Origin: Cristatella mucedo
Taxonomy: Eukaryota; Bryozoa; Phylactolaemata; Cristatellidae
DNA: 64,000 bases
NCBI GenBank assembly: GCA_009760855.2
Contig: WPIO01000010.1
Span: forward strand, 4,273,501-4,337,500
Direction of reading: 5' to 3'
The notes under the pieces were generated by a model. That model searched no databases, was not told the origin of the DNA, and worked only from the letters and a program-made list of their open reading frames with translations. The position numbers and the translations under genes are program-made. Below, piece by piece: positions 12,488 to 25,700 of the stretch (the first letter of the stretch is position 1; every line of letters starts with the position of its first letter).

Positions 12488-15400
12488 CTAGTTTGCTTTC
12501 TTTTTTGCAGATGCCTTGTTGCTATTGCTCGTTGGCCTTTTTCCGACTAGCAGCTGAAAGTATATGATCCAGCCGAGGGCACAGACAAAAGTCACAATGG
12601 CAACGTATTCTGCGCGGTTAGGAAACGGGGTGCCGCACAGAGTATACCAGTTTAGAAACTGTCCGGGCGGCTCCCGGCGGCAGTGCCAGTCAAAGTAGTC
12701 CTCGGTGTAGTTGTTCACGCACAGATATTTGTTCCTTTGCAGAACCTAGAAAAAAGTGACTGCAAGGAGCCCACAGGCCGGCGCAATGACGTGAGCAAGC
12801 TCTAGCTGCAGATTGATCATGACGTAGCAGCAGGTGCGCCTGCTGCTCTACACCGACTGATGGATGCCGTATTCTTTGCAGCGCTGGTGGGTGGGTGCAG
12901 GATGGAGAGCACAACACTGCCCTGCATCTTTAGCTGAGGTTTATGCTCAACGACGTCGGTTGTCAATGCAGGTGACAAAAGTGGGGTCGCTGTCCGGCTG
13001 TGTTGACCACCCAGCTCGGTGTGGCAATGCCAGCCCTGGCACTGTGGTGGACGATGCCTTCTGTCTTGTTTGTCTGGCGAGGGCGGCAGCTGACTGGTCG
13101 ATTAGAGGCATGTTCAGACACGTTCAAGGTCGCGTCTGTCAGTGAGGCTTCGAGCACCGGGCGATGGATGGCAGCAGCCTCTAGTCTCGGTGGTCGAGTC
13201 AGGCCTCCCGTTCGAAGGGGCCTTCATAACAGGCCTGACCGATATCGAGACGAGAAGAAACGTGGGCCGGAAGAACTGGCCGACCTTGCGTGGCTCGAGC
13301 AGAGCTAGCAGCCACTGTCGCTGCAGTTTCGCTTGACAACGGAAGGACCTGAGTCGGGGTCTGGGAAGTAGAGCGGGTCTCCGCCCAGCAGCCGTTCCCT
13401 CTGGCCAGCCTTGCGGCACTTGCCGCCTGCACCGGCCGACCGTGGCAAACTAGGCAAGCTCATCACACTTGGTGCTGTGAGCCAGCATTGGCGCCAGCCC
13501 GAGAGCCTAGAGAGGGCAACGGTGCAACGGCGAGCTCACCTTTCCCGATAGCGAGGGCGAGGTCTGGATTTCGTCGCAGGGGCCGGTCATCTGTGCCAGG
13601 CCCGTCCTGACGATGCTCTCTGGCTTAGCCAGCAAGACGAACAGAACGCTGGTCGCGAGCTGAATCGTCACGCCGGTCAAGACGAGTGCCTCCGCAGTGT
13701 GTCTTTTGCCTTAAACCGAGTGCATTTATGTGTTCGCGGACCACCGGGCAGGGAGATGCGTTCAGCCAGCGATATGGGCTCGCCCTTCCTGCGACGGAAG
13801 GGCGAGCTCAGTGGATGCAGTGAAGCTAGAGCCACTCCCACCCCACCCCGAGTGTCGGTGCCCCTCCCCATCAAGAGCAGCCGTGCATGGGGGGGGGGGC
13901 ATTTTTATCGCGAGTTGCTTAGAAGGTCCATGCCTGCGCTGGGCTGCTTCGGTGGCCCACGAGCCCGCCACAACAGGCTGCTGAGCGGAACGCAGTGACT
14001 GCTGCCGGACTGGTCGGCAGCAAGAAGAGGGCGAGGGCAAGCATCGACGGTGACTGTGGCTACATAGCAAGGTCGCTGACGAAGCCGAGTTGGCCCGTGC
14101 TGTGACGTACACTGCAGTGCGTCTACTAGTGGTTCCCCACTGCCGATGGCTATAGACGCCCCAGCCGGTTCGCGAAACCGACTCCTCGTGCTGCTCGGCT
14201 TCAGCCGCGAATGTGGCTGCAGCGAGACGTGATGGTGATGGCTGCTTAACGAAAACCGGAGGGCTGCAAGGACGCGTCTCGATCGAAGTTAGCGACGAAT
14301 TCGCCGAGTCGAGACGGGAGACTCACCGGAGCGCTGGCCGTCTGCTGCCCGGTCGGTGCGCAGGATCGCAAGCAAGACGATCAGCGTGCAGGTGGCGAGG
14401 AACATGAGCACGGGTGCTTCGGAGTGCACGCCGTAGTGGTCGTGGAGTGGATGGTAGTACAGCATAAAGAGCAGCGATCCGACGGGCATCGCCAGCAGTC
14501 CTGCCACCAGCGCCGACAGGGACAGCGCCGCAGCCCTGCAAAGCCGAGGCGATTCGAGTCCCATCTCGAGGCGGACCGTACGAGCAGGAGGCAGGACGAG
14601 CGAGCCGCCGAGCGTTTTAAGCCCGGAGCTGCGCTACCGGCTGCTTCCTCTCTCGCGTGTGGCATGCAAAATCGCGTCTCACTGCACGTGTCATCCTAGC
14701 AGCGCGAGCAGCTGATGCTCGAACCTGCACGTGGTGCAAGGCAGCAGCAGGCGGCGCAGGCCGAAGAATAGCGCGTGCAGCGCGGCGCTGAAGGCCGTGT
14801 GAAAGTGGTAGCTGGTCCACGGCACCCAGTAGGTGCGGTCTGCCAGGTTGGCGTCGGTGTCGTGCCACACCCAATGCAGCAGCTTCACGCCCAAAATGTC
14901 GTAGGGCACGTCGAGCAGCATCGAGCAGAGACCGACTGCAACGCAGACGCACGTGACTCGCACAGCCTGGCAGCTACTGCAGGAGGAGGTTGCATCGTTT
15001 CTGGTGGCTCTTGAGCTCCCCCACTCCTCCGTCCACGATTTGGTCGGTCAACGACAGAGGACCGAACACAAGTAGGTCGACCGCAGGGGACACAGTCAGC
15101 CGGCTTGTGCCACCGGACCGCCCTGTGCAGTCGTCCCATGGCACCGAGACTCGGCTCTCAAGCGTTCGTTGCCAGCAGCAGTGGCAGCAACGGTTGCTGA
15201 GGAATTCCGAGAGGCAGGGTCGCGGCCTGTGCCAACCGATGGCTTGCTCTCAGCAGAAGTGCTTCCTGTGCAAGCCAGCAGGTCGGATCCCCCCCTCCCC
15301 GCACCACAGTCTACCTGCCATCCCCCGTCCCAGTCTCGAGCCGGCCAGCCTCCTCCAATAAGCACGGGGTCGGTCCCCTTTCTGGCATTAATGGCATGGC

Positions 15401-16757
15401 AAGGCGACCTCCCTGCCTAGCTAGCCTCCCCTATGCCTGCCTGTAGGTAGGTCGACCACGCCCCCACACTGTCGGCCATCCCTCCTCGGTGTGAGGGCAG
15501 CCTGGCCGGCTCTTGCGGGTCAGATGCAGCCCGACGGCAGGTCAATAGGGCAGCCCACTATCGCGCAGAAGATCGGCAGCCCCGGGGAGATGGAGGGGCG
15601 GGCTGCCGGCTGCTGCTCTGAGCAGTGAGCCTCCTCCTTAGAGCCAGCAGGGTGGCCGGTTTCGGCAGTTCGCTTCGCTGTCTCGCGATTATCAGTTTAT
15701 GGGACTGCCCTGCAAGGTGATTAATCACGTGATATTCAGGCTCGCTTGCGTTAAGAAGTTTTAAGTTGCTTCTTGGTAAGATGACGGCCGATTACACGGT
15801 ACCTCGGCCTGAATGGACTCGCTCAGCCAGAGATGAACCTGGTGGAAGTCACCGGCCTGCTCGAGTCAGCAGAGAACTACGATCGGTTGGATAGAAGGAG
15901 CTTATGATAAAACTAAAGCTCCTCCTTATAAATAGAGAGCTGATTTAACAGCCTCATTTATATAGTGGCAGAAGAGCCTTTACGGCTATCACAACCACTT
16001 GCCGCGGGCACTAAAGGATCGTCCACTGCAGGACTCAAACCCACGATCCGGGTCGTGAAGAGTAAGCACCTTACCACCTTATATACAATGACACGGAGTC
16101 GGAACAAAGGGACATGGGCCCTTTGGGGTCACTCTTGAGCAAGGATCAGGTTAACGGCCTCGCTCTGGTCGTTTAGATCAGCCTTCTTGGCCACCTGATT
16201 TTCAGCCGACATGTTAATTAACTGTACTATTATTGCATCAGTGCCTGTTTAGCTTTCGTGAGACTTTATTCGGAGCAAAGTTTAGTCTCCTGTACCGTAA
16301 GTTTGCTGTGTCTTGATTCATTTGCAATTCGTATGCCTAATTTTACAGATTCTAAAGTTCAGCTTATGCCTAGGCTCTTAATAATAAAAGAGAATACTAC
16401 CTTTTTATAGTGCCACCAGAGAACAAAATTCCTTTCTAGGCACAGTTGTAATTCTTTCTAGGCACAGCTGTAAATGAAGCAACGTGATTAGCAACAACGT
16501 ACACAGCGTCGGTACACATGAGCACCCACGCAGAGGACGATTCACGTGGACCCGGCGAGTACTTCGAGGAACAGATGCGTTTTTAGCTTCTTTTTTAATT
16601 CGTAGGTGGTACAGTGCCTAGTCTGATTGCATAAGGTGTCCCTCTTAAACGACCAGGTTCATGAGCTCGACCCCTGCAGCATATGCAAAGCGCCTGGCGA
16701 CACCGCCGGACAGTTGCCCCGGCTGCATCGAGAGCGAACAGCGAATCCATAGCTCTA

Positions 16758-16792
<35 letters not shown>

Positions 16793-19700
16793 GGGCAGCC
16801 AGCTGCGTGAATTAATGTGAATTGTATGAATTTATGTGAACACATCGAACATCGACACTTTGAACGCACATGGCGGCCTCGGGTACTCCGCCCGTCTGAG
16901 GGTCGGTTACGCATCCAAGCCGTGAGCAAGCCTCAAGCCCTGCCCGTCGAGGCTGCCAACGTCCGTCCGCGGGCGGGCGCGGCCACGTCGGATCAAGCGC
17001 AGATTGGTTCACGATCGTGAACCGAGTCCAGCTTCTCGCGTGCCATTCGTCGTTCTCGAGGTGGACGGAGCCAGACGGCCACTCTCGGTTGCGTCGTGGA
17101 CTAACGAGTGAGCCAAGACTCTTCGTCGTCCGTGCGAGTCATAGCGGGTTCGACGACGAGAGCGGGACTGGGTAGAGATTAAGTTTTCTTAGTGCAGTAT
17201 ACAAATTAAGTATTTTCGACGCGTAATTCTTATCGGTAGGCTGGAGCAGGAGAAATGATTATGTTCACGACAGATAACCCTAGCTGCCGACTTTTGCACC
17301 AACTGCAAGCGCCTGATTGCACAGACTGGAAGACACGCAAGTAGTGAGTTACAGAAATCGAGACGGGATGTAACAAATTCATGGACCAACGTGGATGTTG
17401 TTTCCCTGTTTAAACGGGCCTAGAGTTTTGCTATGTTACCGAGCTGAAAGTGTGCAAACGTGACATTAAAGATGATACGGTCATTTAGTGAAAGATCACG
17501 GAACAGGACACCTAGATTTTTTCGATACTAAAGGATATATATGCTAGCCGAGCCCATTTTAAGTGAAGGGTTTTTTTAATTCGGAGAAATGCTACTTTTG
17601 CCAATAGCTAGTAAGTTGGTTCATCGTCATTGAATACGAGAAATGTTTTAGTAAGTTGGTTTTATCGCCAGTCAATGAGAAAGTTTGCTGTCATCCAAGT
17701 ACGAATATTAGCTATACAAGCAGAAACGGATATTAAGAGAGTTTGATGTGCTGGATGCCAGGGAGAGATCAAAGCACAGGTACATTTGTGTGTAATATGC
17801 ATACAAATGTATTTTGGATTGAGCGTGGCGATTTCGTCGGCAAGAGAGAGAGAGAGAGAGACCGAGTATAAACTGGAAAAGGAAGCGGACCAAGCACAGA
17901 GGATATCCCGTTCTTTAGAGACTTGTCGGACGACTCTTGACGTTATTTCGCGAGAGTCTTTTAGTCAAGTTGAGACTGCTGTGAAATCGGCAAAATACGC
18001 ATGAAATGAAAGATCAGCGGAGAGGCCCCCTCGCCCAACGCAATCCGTGCATCTCTCTGGAGCGACTAAACAGTCTATCCCATACAGTCTCACGTGGTCT
18101 ATTTCCGAGACACATTCGAGACTGGGGAAGAGCGAGCATTAGACCATGTTTTGCCTTCATTTTAGCTAAGTGCTCAAAAGGGCTCAAGACTGCAAATATT
18201 ACTCTTAGTGCATTTTGGCAGAGCGTTTATATAATGACGAGCCCGTTGGATGAAAAAGAAAGTTAACGCCGAGCGAGCGCACGCCCTCGAGTACCCCCTT
18301 CGGCCAGCGCCTTCCAGAGCAGCTTGCCAACCGCTAGAACTGGCCTCGTTCAAGGCTAAGCTGCAAACAGCGTTCGGGCAGATAGCAGCCAAAGGCGGTC
18401 ATTGTTTGACCTGCCAGTCTGTGCCTCGGCGGAGCGGAGCGCTGCAAGGCCATTTGTGTGCCCATATGTGCCATCATATGGCCACCCGGTGACGGGATTT
18501 TCGAGCATCTCGCTGACTACGGGCACTGACTACGGGCACTGTGCAGGTTCGAGCATATGCCAAGCCTGTGGGTGAGCGGAGAGCATCGGCAAACGACTTT
18601 GCTCGAGCAGAAAACGTGCTCGCGACTTTTTAGTTGCATTTGTACAAGGTCTAAGCGATAAAAAGTGCCCTGCAAGCGAACTCGAGTGCATTGGCGTAAG
18701 CATTCGCGGGAAGCTTAAGTTTACACGTCCGCTCGGTCTGCTCGGTTTCGTCACGTGGGATTGGGTCACAATCGAGTCACTGCCGGGTTGAGGCTTGCGT
18801 CGCCATTATGGAGTATTTCACAGCCCATTTCATTCGCTTCGGTGGTTTCCCTTGATATCAAAAGAACTCCGCATATTGTGGACTACATATATGTATGTAA
18901 AAATATAGTGTAAATCTATACAGTTTAAATAAGCATACGTACAGGTTTGTATTATGTACTAATTAAATCTAGGCAGCCGTCAGGTAAAGAGCTTCATAAA
19001 GTTCCCAGGATCCTGCGGGCAAAGCTTTCTCCAAGCTCTCACGGGAGGTATTACTCTTATCGTATGAGTGTGTAACTCCGTTGAGGTACTCCGGCCTACG
19101 AATAGCCCACTAACGAGTCCGTCCAAGTACCAGACTCACGCCCTGTACGCTTTTAGTTGATTTCAACTGATAAACTGAGACATTCTGCACTGCAAGTTAA
19201 AAGAATAATTTCTTCGCTGCTCATGTTTGCCGAATCGGGAATATGACACGCTCCTTCGAGCTAAGCGTACTTACACAATCTGCGACCAGAGCCTTGACGG
19301 ATAATCTCTATTAAAACTCAAAGTTTCACAAATTATATTCTAGAATTTGGGCACATGCAGGACAGGTAAAGAAGAATGGACTGCATATGTTTCGCTGTGG
19401 GAAAGATTTTGAAGCCGGGGGCCGATGAATTGCCGCACGCCGGGTGTGCAATATAATCGAAGCTAAAATAACAGAGGTGCAGCAACAATTACGAACATAA
19501 AACCCCAACAGAATGTATGGATGAATATGAGTTCATTCGTCATTGAACGATATGAAGTATCCGCAGTTTCAAAATGTATGGACTCTGACGAAAGGATTAA
19601 TGCAGATTAACAGCTTAGAGAAGTCCATAGTGGCCCACTAGTCAGCAAAGTGTTGAAAAATCTTATTTGGACAAAGAGAAAAAGTGCACGGAATTCTCAG

Positions 19701-22700
19701 TGAGAAGTAGGCTGCGGTTCTGCAGCGAATTTCATGCTTTGTGCCAGCATCTGCTTGCTTTATTTTTTCGGGTTTATCTTTAGATATTCCTACATTGCTA
19801 TTTTTCAACTTCGATGAACGACGTTTCACTGCAAACCTCTGCTCTTGACCTTGACGACAGGCCGGAGTAACCTTGCTGACAGGCAGGAGGAGCATTCAAG
19901 TTCAGCTGAAGGTGGGCTGAAGGGGATTAGATGCCTACGTGCTCTGCCAATAGATTCAAGCGAACGCTGCCCGATAGATGAAAGATCTCTATTCCTTAAT
20001 GTCTCGAGCCAGAAGTCACCGGAAAGTCAGCCCTATTCGGATCCTGAAAATCTGAAAGACCAAACCGATTTAGCTCTCGATGAGGCGCGAAAGTTGACAA
20101 AAATCAACTTATAAAATTCTAAACACACATGCGTTTTTAGTCTACGGGTAAGGTGCTCGCATCTCACGACCTAGGTCGTGAGGTGTGAGTCTTAGAGCAC
20201 TCCTTTATTACCCACGACGCAAGCACGCCCGATAGCCACCACGGCTCTTTGGGCGCTTTACGAATGAGTGTGTCAAATCAGGTGACCTTGGCTCGTTAAC
20301 GCCCTCGGAAATGACCTTCACTGTTCTTGCGGGTACGACACCGGCTCGCCTAGTTTTCATTCGGGAAATCTTAGTAAAAGCGAGGCCTGCGTCGGTCGCT
20401 ACGCCATCAACTCGGTCAGCAGGATGACTGAGCACGGCCGATGAGCTCTGCAGGCGGACATCTGGGCGCTTCGGACATCCGGGCGCTTCGGACATCAGGG
20501 CGCTTCGGACATCAGGGCGCTTCGGACATCAGGGCGCTTCGGACATCCGGGCGCTTCGGACATCCGGGCGCTTCGGACATCCGGGCGCTTCGGACATCCG
20601 GGCGCTTCGGACATCCGGGCGCTGCGGACATCCGGGCGCTGCGGACATCCGGGCGCTGCGGACATCCGGGCGCTGCGGACATCCGGGCGCTGCGGACATC
20701 CGGGCGCTGCGGACATCCGGGCGCTGCGGACATCCGGGCGCTGCGGACATCCGGGCGCTGCGGACATCCGGGCGCTGCGGACATCCGGGCGCTGCGGACA
20801 TCCGGGCGCTGCGGACATCCGGGCGCCGCGACACCCGGGCGCTGCGGACATCCGGGCGCTGCGGACATCCGGGCGCTGCGGACATCCGGGCGCTGCGGAC
20901 ATCCGGGCGCTGCGGACATCCGGGCGCTGCGGACATCCGGGCGCTGCGGACATCCGAAGCGCTGGCCGTTGCTGCTGGCGTTCGAATGGCCAGCGCTGCT
21001 CACCTGCGAATGACTCGGCCCACCAAGGTAGGCGCAGGCGGCTCACGGCCACTGCAGCGGGGTAGTAGAAGGCATTATCTGTAATGTAATGTAATGCAGT
21101 GAATCTCCGTTTGTATCTCTACAAAGCCACAAGACTACACGGGTGTTACGCGTGAGAGTTTTCTATTTCTCAGTCAAAGCTTAAGCGGCTTTTGTCACGA
21201 ATACGGCAGCGAACTTGCTTCATCTCGCGCAGCAAAGAGGTAGTGAGAATCGTAACTGCTCTTCACATATTGGCAACAGTGGCGTCTTTGGTGCATAGGT
21301 CACCAAGACTGGTGGGTGGTCTTAACTAGGACGGTAACGTGATGCAACTGAGCATACATAAACGTCTTTGCCAACAAGGACACAAAACGGTAGAAGTACA
21401 GATAGCAGTCTCGAATGAAGTTGCAACCATTGCCGGCTCTGATAATGATAATAATAATAATGATACATTTTAATAGCATCCTAATAACTCAGCAGGACAG
21501 TCGAGGAAGTGAGTAGCATCGTTGTACCAGCTCAGAACGGCTGGGAAAAGATGTGCTACAGTCGGCAGCAGGATTAAAGGAGAATAGATGTTGTTGCGCA
21601 AAAAATTGTTGAAGTGAGTTTCACAGTCTAGTACCTGCAGAGCAAAATTTTCTGTCTCGCACAGTATTTAAGTGTAGGAACGAAACTGCTAATTAGTTGT
21701 CCATAAAGGGCTAAAGGGCACGATGAGGCTGCATCTAGTATAGCAGTTCCACTAAGTATGAAGGAGCTAAGCTTCGGCGGGCAATGTCGTTCAGGGTAAG
21801 AGCTTTACTCTGTATCCGTTGATAAACCAGAAGCCATCGAAGCTCCTTCTGCAAAGGTGACGCACGGCTGAACCTCTGGTATCCGCTAACTAAACTTGCA
21901 TCCGTATTCATTATCAGCTGCAGTGGCCTAATTGTTTTTCTTTTCGGCAGTCCAACAAGACTCAACAGCAGCTCAGCGACGAACCCATTCGCTCGACGGC
22001 GCATCGGCTGGGTAGGGTAACTTCCGAAAGGCCGCAAGTTAGCTAGCCGTGCAGGACAGAAAGAGCCATGGTTTACGCGCAGAGCTTACCTTGCTGGTGA
22101 TCTCCGCAGAGCGGTTGATTCACTCGACTTAAGCTTCGTCGGCAGATTTAGCGTTTTGACACCACTTCCGGCAGAAGACAGTCTGTTCTTTAAGACTTGC
22201 ACTAATATAGACCGGCTCGGATATTTTGGCAGCCCTGTTAGTCCTTAGTACTTCATCTTTCCCATCGCTCCTAGATGAAATTGCTTCCTAATGTTACAGG
22301 CTACGCTTTTTAGGAAGTTATAATCTCTCTTACAAGGCTCCCATTGTTATAGCCTGTCAAATGCAGCCCCCAAATGGATCTCTTCGTGAAATCAGATTCT
22401 TCCCTTGGCGATCTCTATACTTCATTTCCTCCAAATTTAGCTAGAAAACATCGATCAATGCGGTACGCTGTATATGAACCAGTCCGACACGGTCTGCAAA
22501 ATTCTGAAAGCAATCCTGAATCTGCACAAGGCCACTCTCATTGGCCAGCTTTGCTCAACCCCCTTTTCTATGCCCATAAATCGTGGCTTCGGCATACCGT
22601 AAAGACATAACAGCGAGCCCAGTATTTTCCCAACATATTTTACGTTTAGCAGCCTTGAGAGTCGTCATGGCATACAGTAGAAGTCTGAAGCACAAATTCA

Positions 22701-25700
22701 TCTCGCAGAAGAAGTGCGCATCTGTGATTATGATTTCTACAACACTTGCAATATAGTAAGCCATGTAGGGTCTATTCGTGGCAATAATGTGGCCTTACAG
22801 ACTCATCGGATGACCATTGGTCTGTAGTCACCCACTAGCATAGGACCTAAACCGTTGCAGTGCAATGCCACCCTAGCCCAGAGGAGATGACAGACGCTCA
22901 AGAAGGACTTGGTAACCAATTATGGCAACCGCTGCTGAGAGATCCAGCTGAACTTCCCGAGGAAATCACGCTTGAGAATGAGGCTATACGTCCACATATA
23001 TGACATGCTATGCAGAGATCAGCTTTAAGTCGACCGGTCTCGATGCCAGGCTCGACCCTTTCACTACGAACCGGAAATATGCTCTCTAATACACGGCTTC
23101 ATCGGCTTGATGCCTGCTGAGGTGCTTTAACATTATAATAATACAACGACAGCGTTTACCTGAAGTATTGGTGCTCCATGGAATCCCTTCTAGGTCCGCT
23201 TCTTTTAATAATTAATGCTCTCCATCTTGCCATGTGATTGCGAAGCTCAACCTGAGCTTTTAATTCTACACATCATCATGGTTTGGCTTAGGGGTTAAGG
23301 TGCTCGCCTTTAGTAACTGAGATCAAAGGTGCTCGCCTTCGACGACCGAGCTCGTGGGCTCGAGCTGCGTCTGGATAGAGCTTCGGTTCTCTTAGGGCGC
23401 TATGCAATTGAATTATATTTTAAATATACTTTTATATTATGCAAATCATGCACAGTTGTGCATGCGCTTTGATCCCTCCCAACTTTACAACACCTCAAAC
23501 TCTTTCAGCTCCTAAGCAGCTTGTACTGTCAGCATTCCCACTAGAATGGCTGCTATCTTTCTCCGAAAGAATGATGATGAAACCAACTCAATGTTAGTGG
23601 GCTGTCATAGTCTCACTCAGAAACAGGACATCCTAACCGTCAAAATTGCTTTGGCCAGCATTTCCTCAGAGCCGAATCTGGTTGTTTTGCTTTTAAAAGA
23701 CCTTTCGCTATACGACCGAAACTGGTTACGCAGGAACTCCAACCCTCGACTCGGGTCGTGAAGAGTGAGCACCTTAGCACTGGGCTTAGACCCAGGGGCT
23801 TCCTGTCTGTGCTGCAAAACGCTCACAGGCTGTGCAAAACTGCTGCCAAGCTTGTCCGTGGCGAACAGCAAAGCTGCTACGCTACACCGCTTCTATCTGA
23901 CCTAGCAACTGAATCCCTATCTATCAACTCATCGGCTCCAGGGTCTATAGTCAATGACTATTATCTGCCTTTATTCTCTTGCCGAGGCTTAGTCGCCTGA
24001 AATATAATTCATGTGTATAGCGCCCAAGAGTACTTAATCTCTACTCAGGCGCTTCACATATGCCTCGGGGCTCGAGCCCACGACCTCAGCCAGATTCGGT
24101 AGGGGCGAGCATCTTCACGACTGGACCAAACCAGCTCGGCACACCTCTAATCATGCTCAAATCCTTTGGTATACAGTTTACACGCTCCAAAGCCTAGAAC
24201 TCGCAAAAGATTGACAGCACGACTTTCCTTGCCTTAACGACATTTCAAGCAAAGCTAAATTCCACCCGTTCCTCCCAAAATTTGTTTCGCCCGTGTGAAT
24301 TTCCTTTGAGTGTTTACACGAACTGACATTGTGCATGTCATTATCAATTAATCGAGTGACATTTTTCCTTTTCTGCACTTTACTGTGCATAGAGACACAT
24401 TTAGCTCTCTTAATTTATCTCTGTCTGTAACTCAACAAAGCTACATAGACTATGCGAGTGTTACACAGGAAAGTATTTTTTGAGCATACTCATAGCCTAC
24501 GCGGCTTTTGATACGCATTCGGTTGCCAACAGACTTCATTTCACTCAACAAAAAGACAGAACCATAGCATAGAAGAATAAGAGAGGCAGGAAGCCGAGTC
24601 AGGAGAGCCGTTAAAGTAGTGAGTAGCATGGAAATAGCAGCTAAGGACGGCTGGAAAAGATGCACTAGAATCGCTAATGTCGCCAACGGTCTTTAAGAGG
24701 AGGATCTTAGAGTGTGACCCAACTGTGCAGCCATTATTAGAACGTCTGTCAAAATGCACTAACCGCGCCAAACTTGAACCGAGGTTCAACAATTCTTTTT
24801 ACTTACATATCCGTTCTATATAATTCATTTGCATAGCACCCTAAGAGAACCGAGTCACTAACCAGGCGCTTCACATTTGTCACGGGGCTTGAGATCACGA
24901 CCTCGGCCATCAAATGCATTCACCAAGACCTCGGTCATCAAACGCGAGCACCTTGACCCCTGGGCCCAACCAGTTCTATCCCCGAAGTTTCGGTTCTAGG
25001 CGTTTCGGATATGGGCATTCAAACCTAGACATCGTGGCCAATTACCCAGAGTGTTTGTCCTGATTACAGTGTCTCAAGCTTACGCTTTTTGCGTGTATCG
25101 TAACAGTAAGATGAAGACACTAGTGAAGCGAGATGTCCTTCAAGAGGTCGACCAGTTCGGTTCTGCCTGTCACGCATAAGCGTTTCGGTACACTGTAATA
25201 CTGAGGTAAGTTCCACTTACAGAGCAGGACTATGTAGAGAGGATATCTACCGTGCGCAAACATGACAACCGACTGGGAGTGCCAAAAGTTGTCCAGCTCT
25301 GGTACGTAGTAGCATATCAATTCCGTCGTAACTGACAGCACCACAGTCGCCCACCAGTAGTACATGTGGTAGCCGCCATTTTTCCAGGCTGTAAAAAAGA
25401 TTTTAAGAATAGGACAACACGGGTCACATGGTCTGCAAAACTCCGTAAAAACGCTTGAAGACAGCTTCAAACTCGCAGACAAGACTCATTAATGATGATG
25501 ATGATGATAATAATAATAGGCTGTTTGCACAACGAGTTGGGAGGAAAGATCTCTGCCCATACGATTTACAAATCGCTATAAGAGAATCAATACTTAAGGG
25601 TTGGTTAGTGAAATGCACGGTATCAAGCATGTAAATGCAAGCAGCTAGGATATTTAGGCCAGCAGGCTAATGGAAACATGAAGATACTCGTGGCCACCGG

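Noticed and set aside
12862-12926. An exon reading QRCKEYGIHQS between exons 6 and 7 of the membrane-protein gene
   Set aside because: It briefly fitted a pattern I expected there. The exon at 13709-13540 instead supplies KPESIVRTGLAQMTGPC and joins exon 7 at phase 0 with no room for another exon.
13762-15420. Several overlapping frames of 80-120 codons on the plus strand
   Set aside because: They are shadows of the GC-rich exons and introns of the minus-strand membrane-protein gene.
20454-20957. CRISPR-like array
   Set aside because: The units are contiguous with no unique spacers, in a eukaryotic intron. It is a minisatellite.
20441-21052. Open frames of 135-190 codons with perfect 17-residue repeats on both strands
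   Set aside because: A 17-bp tandem array yields the same repeat peptide in every frame. No start context, domain or splice support exists, and the array lies in an intron.
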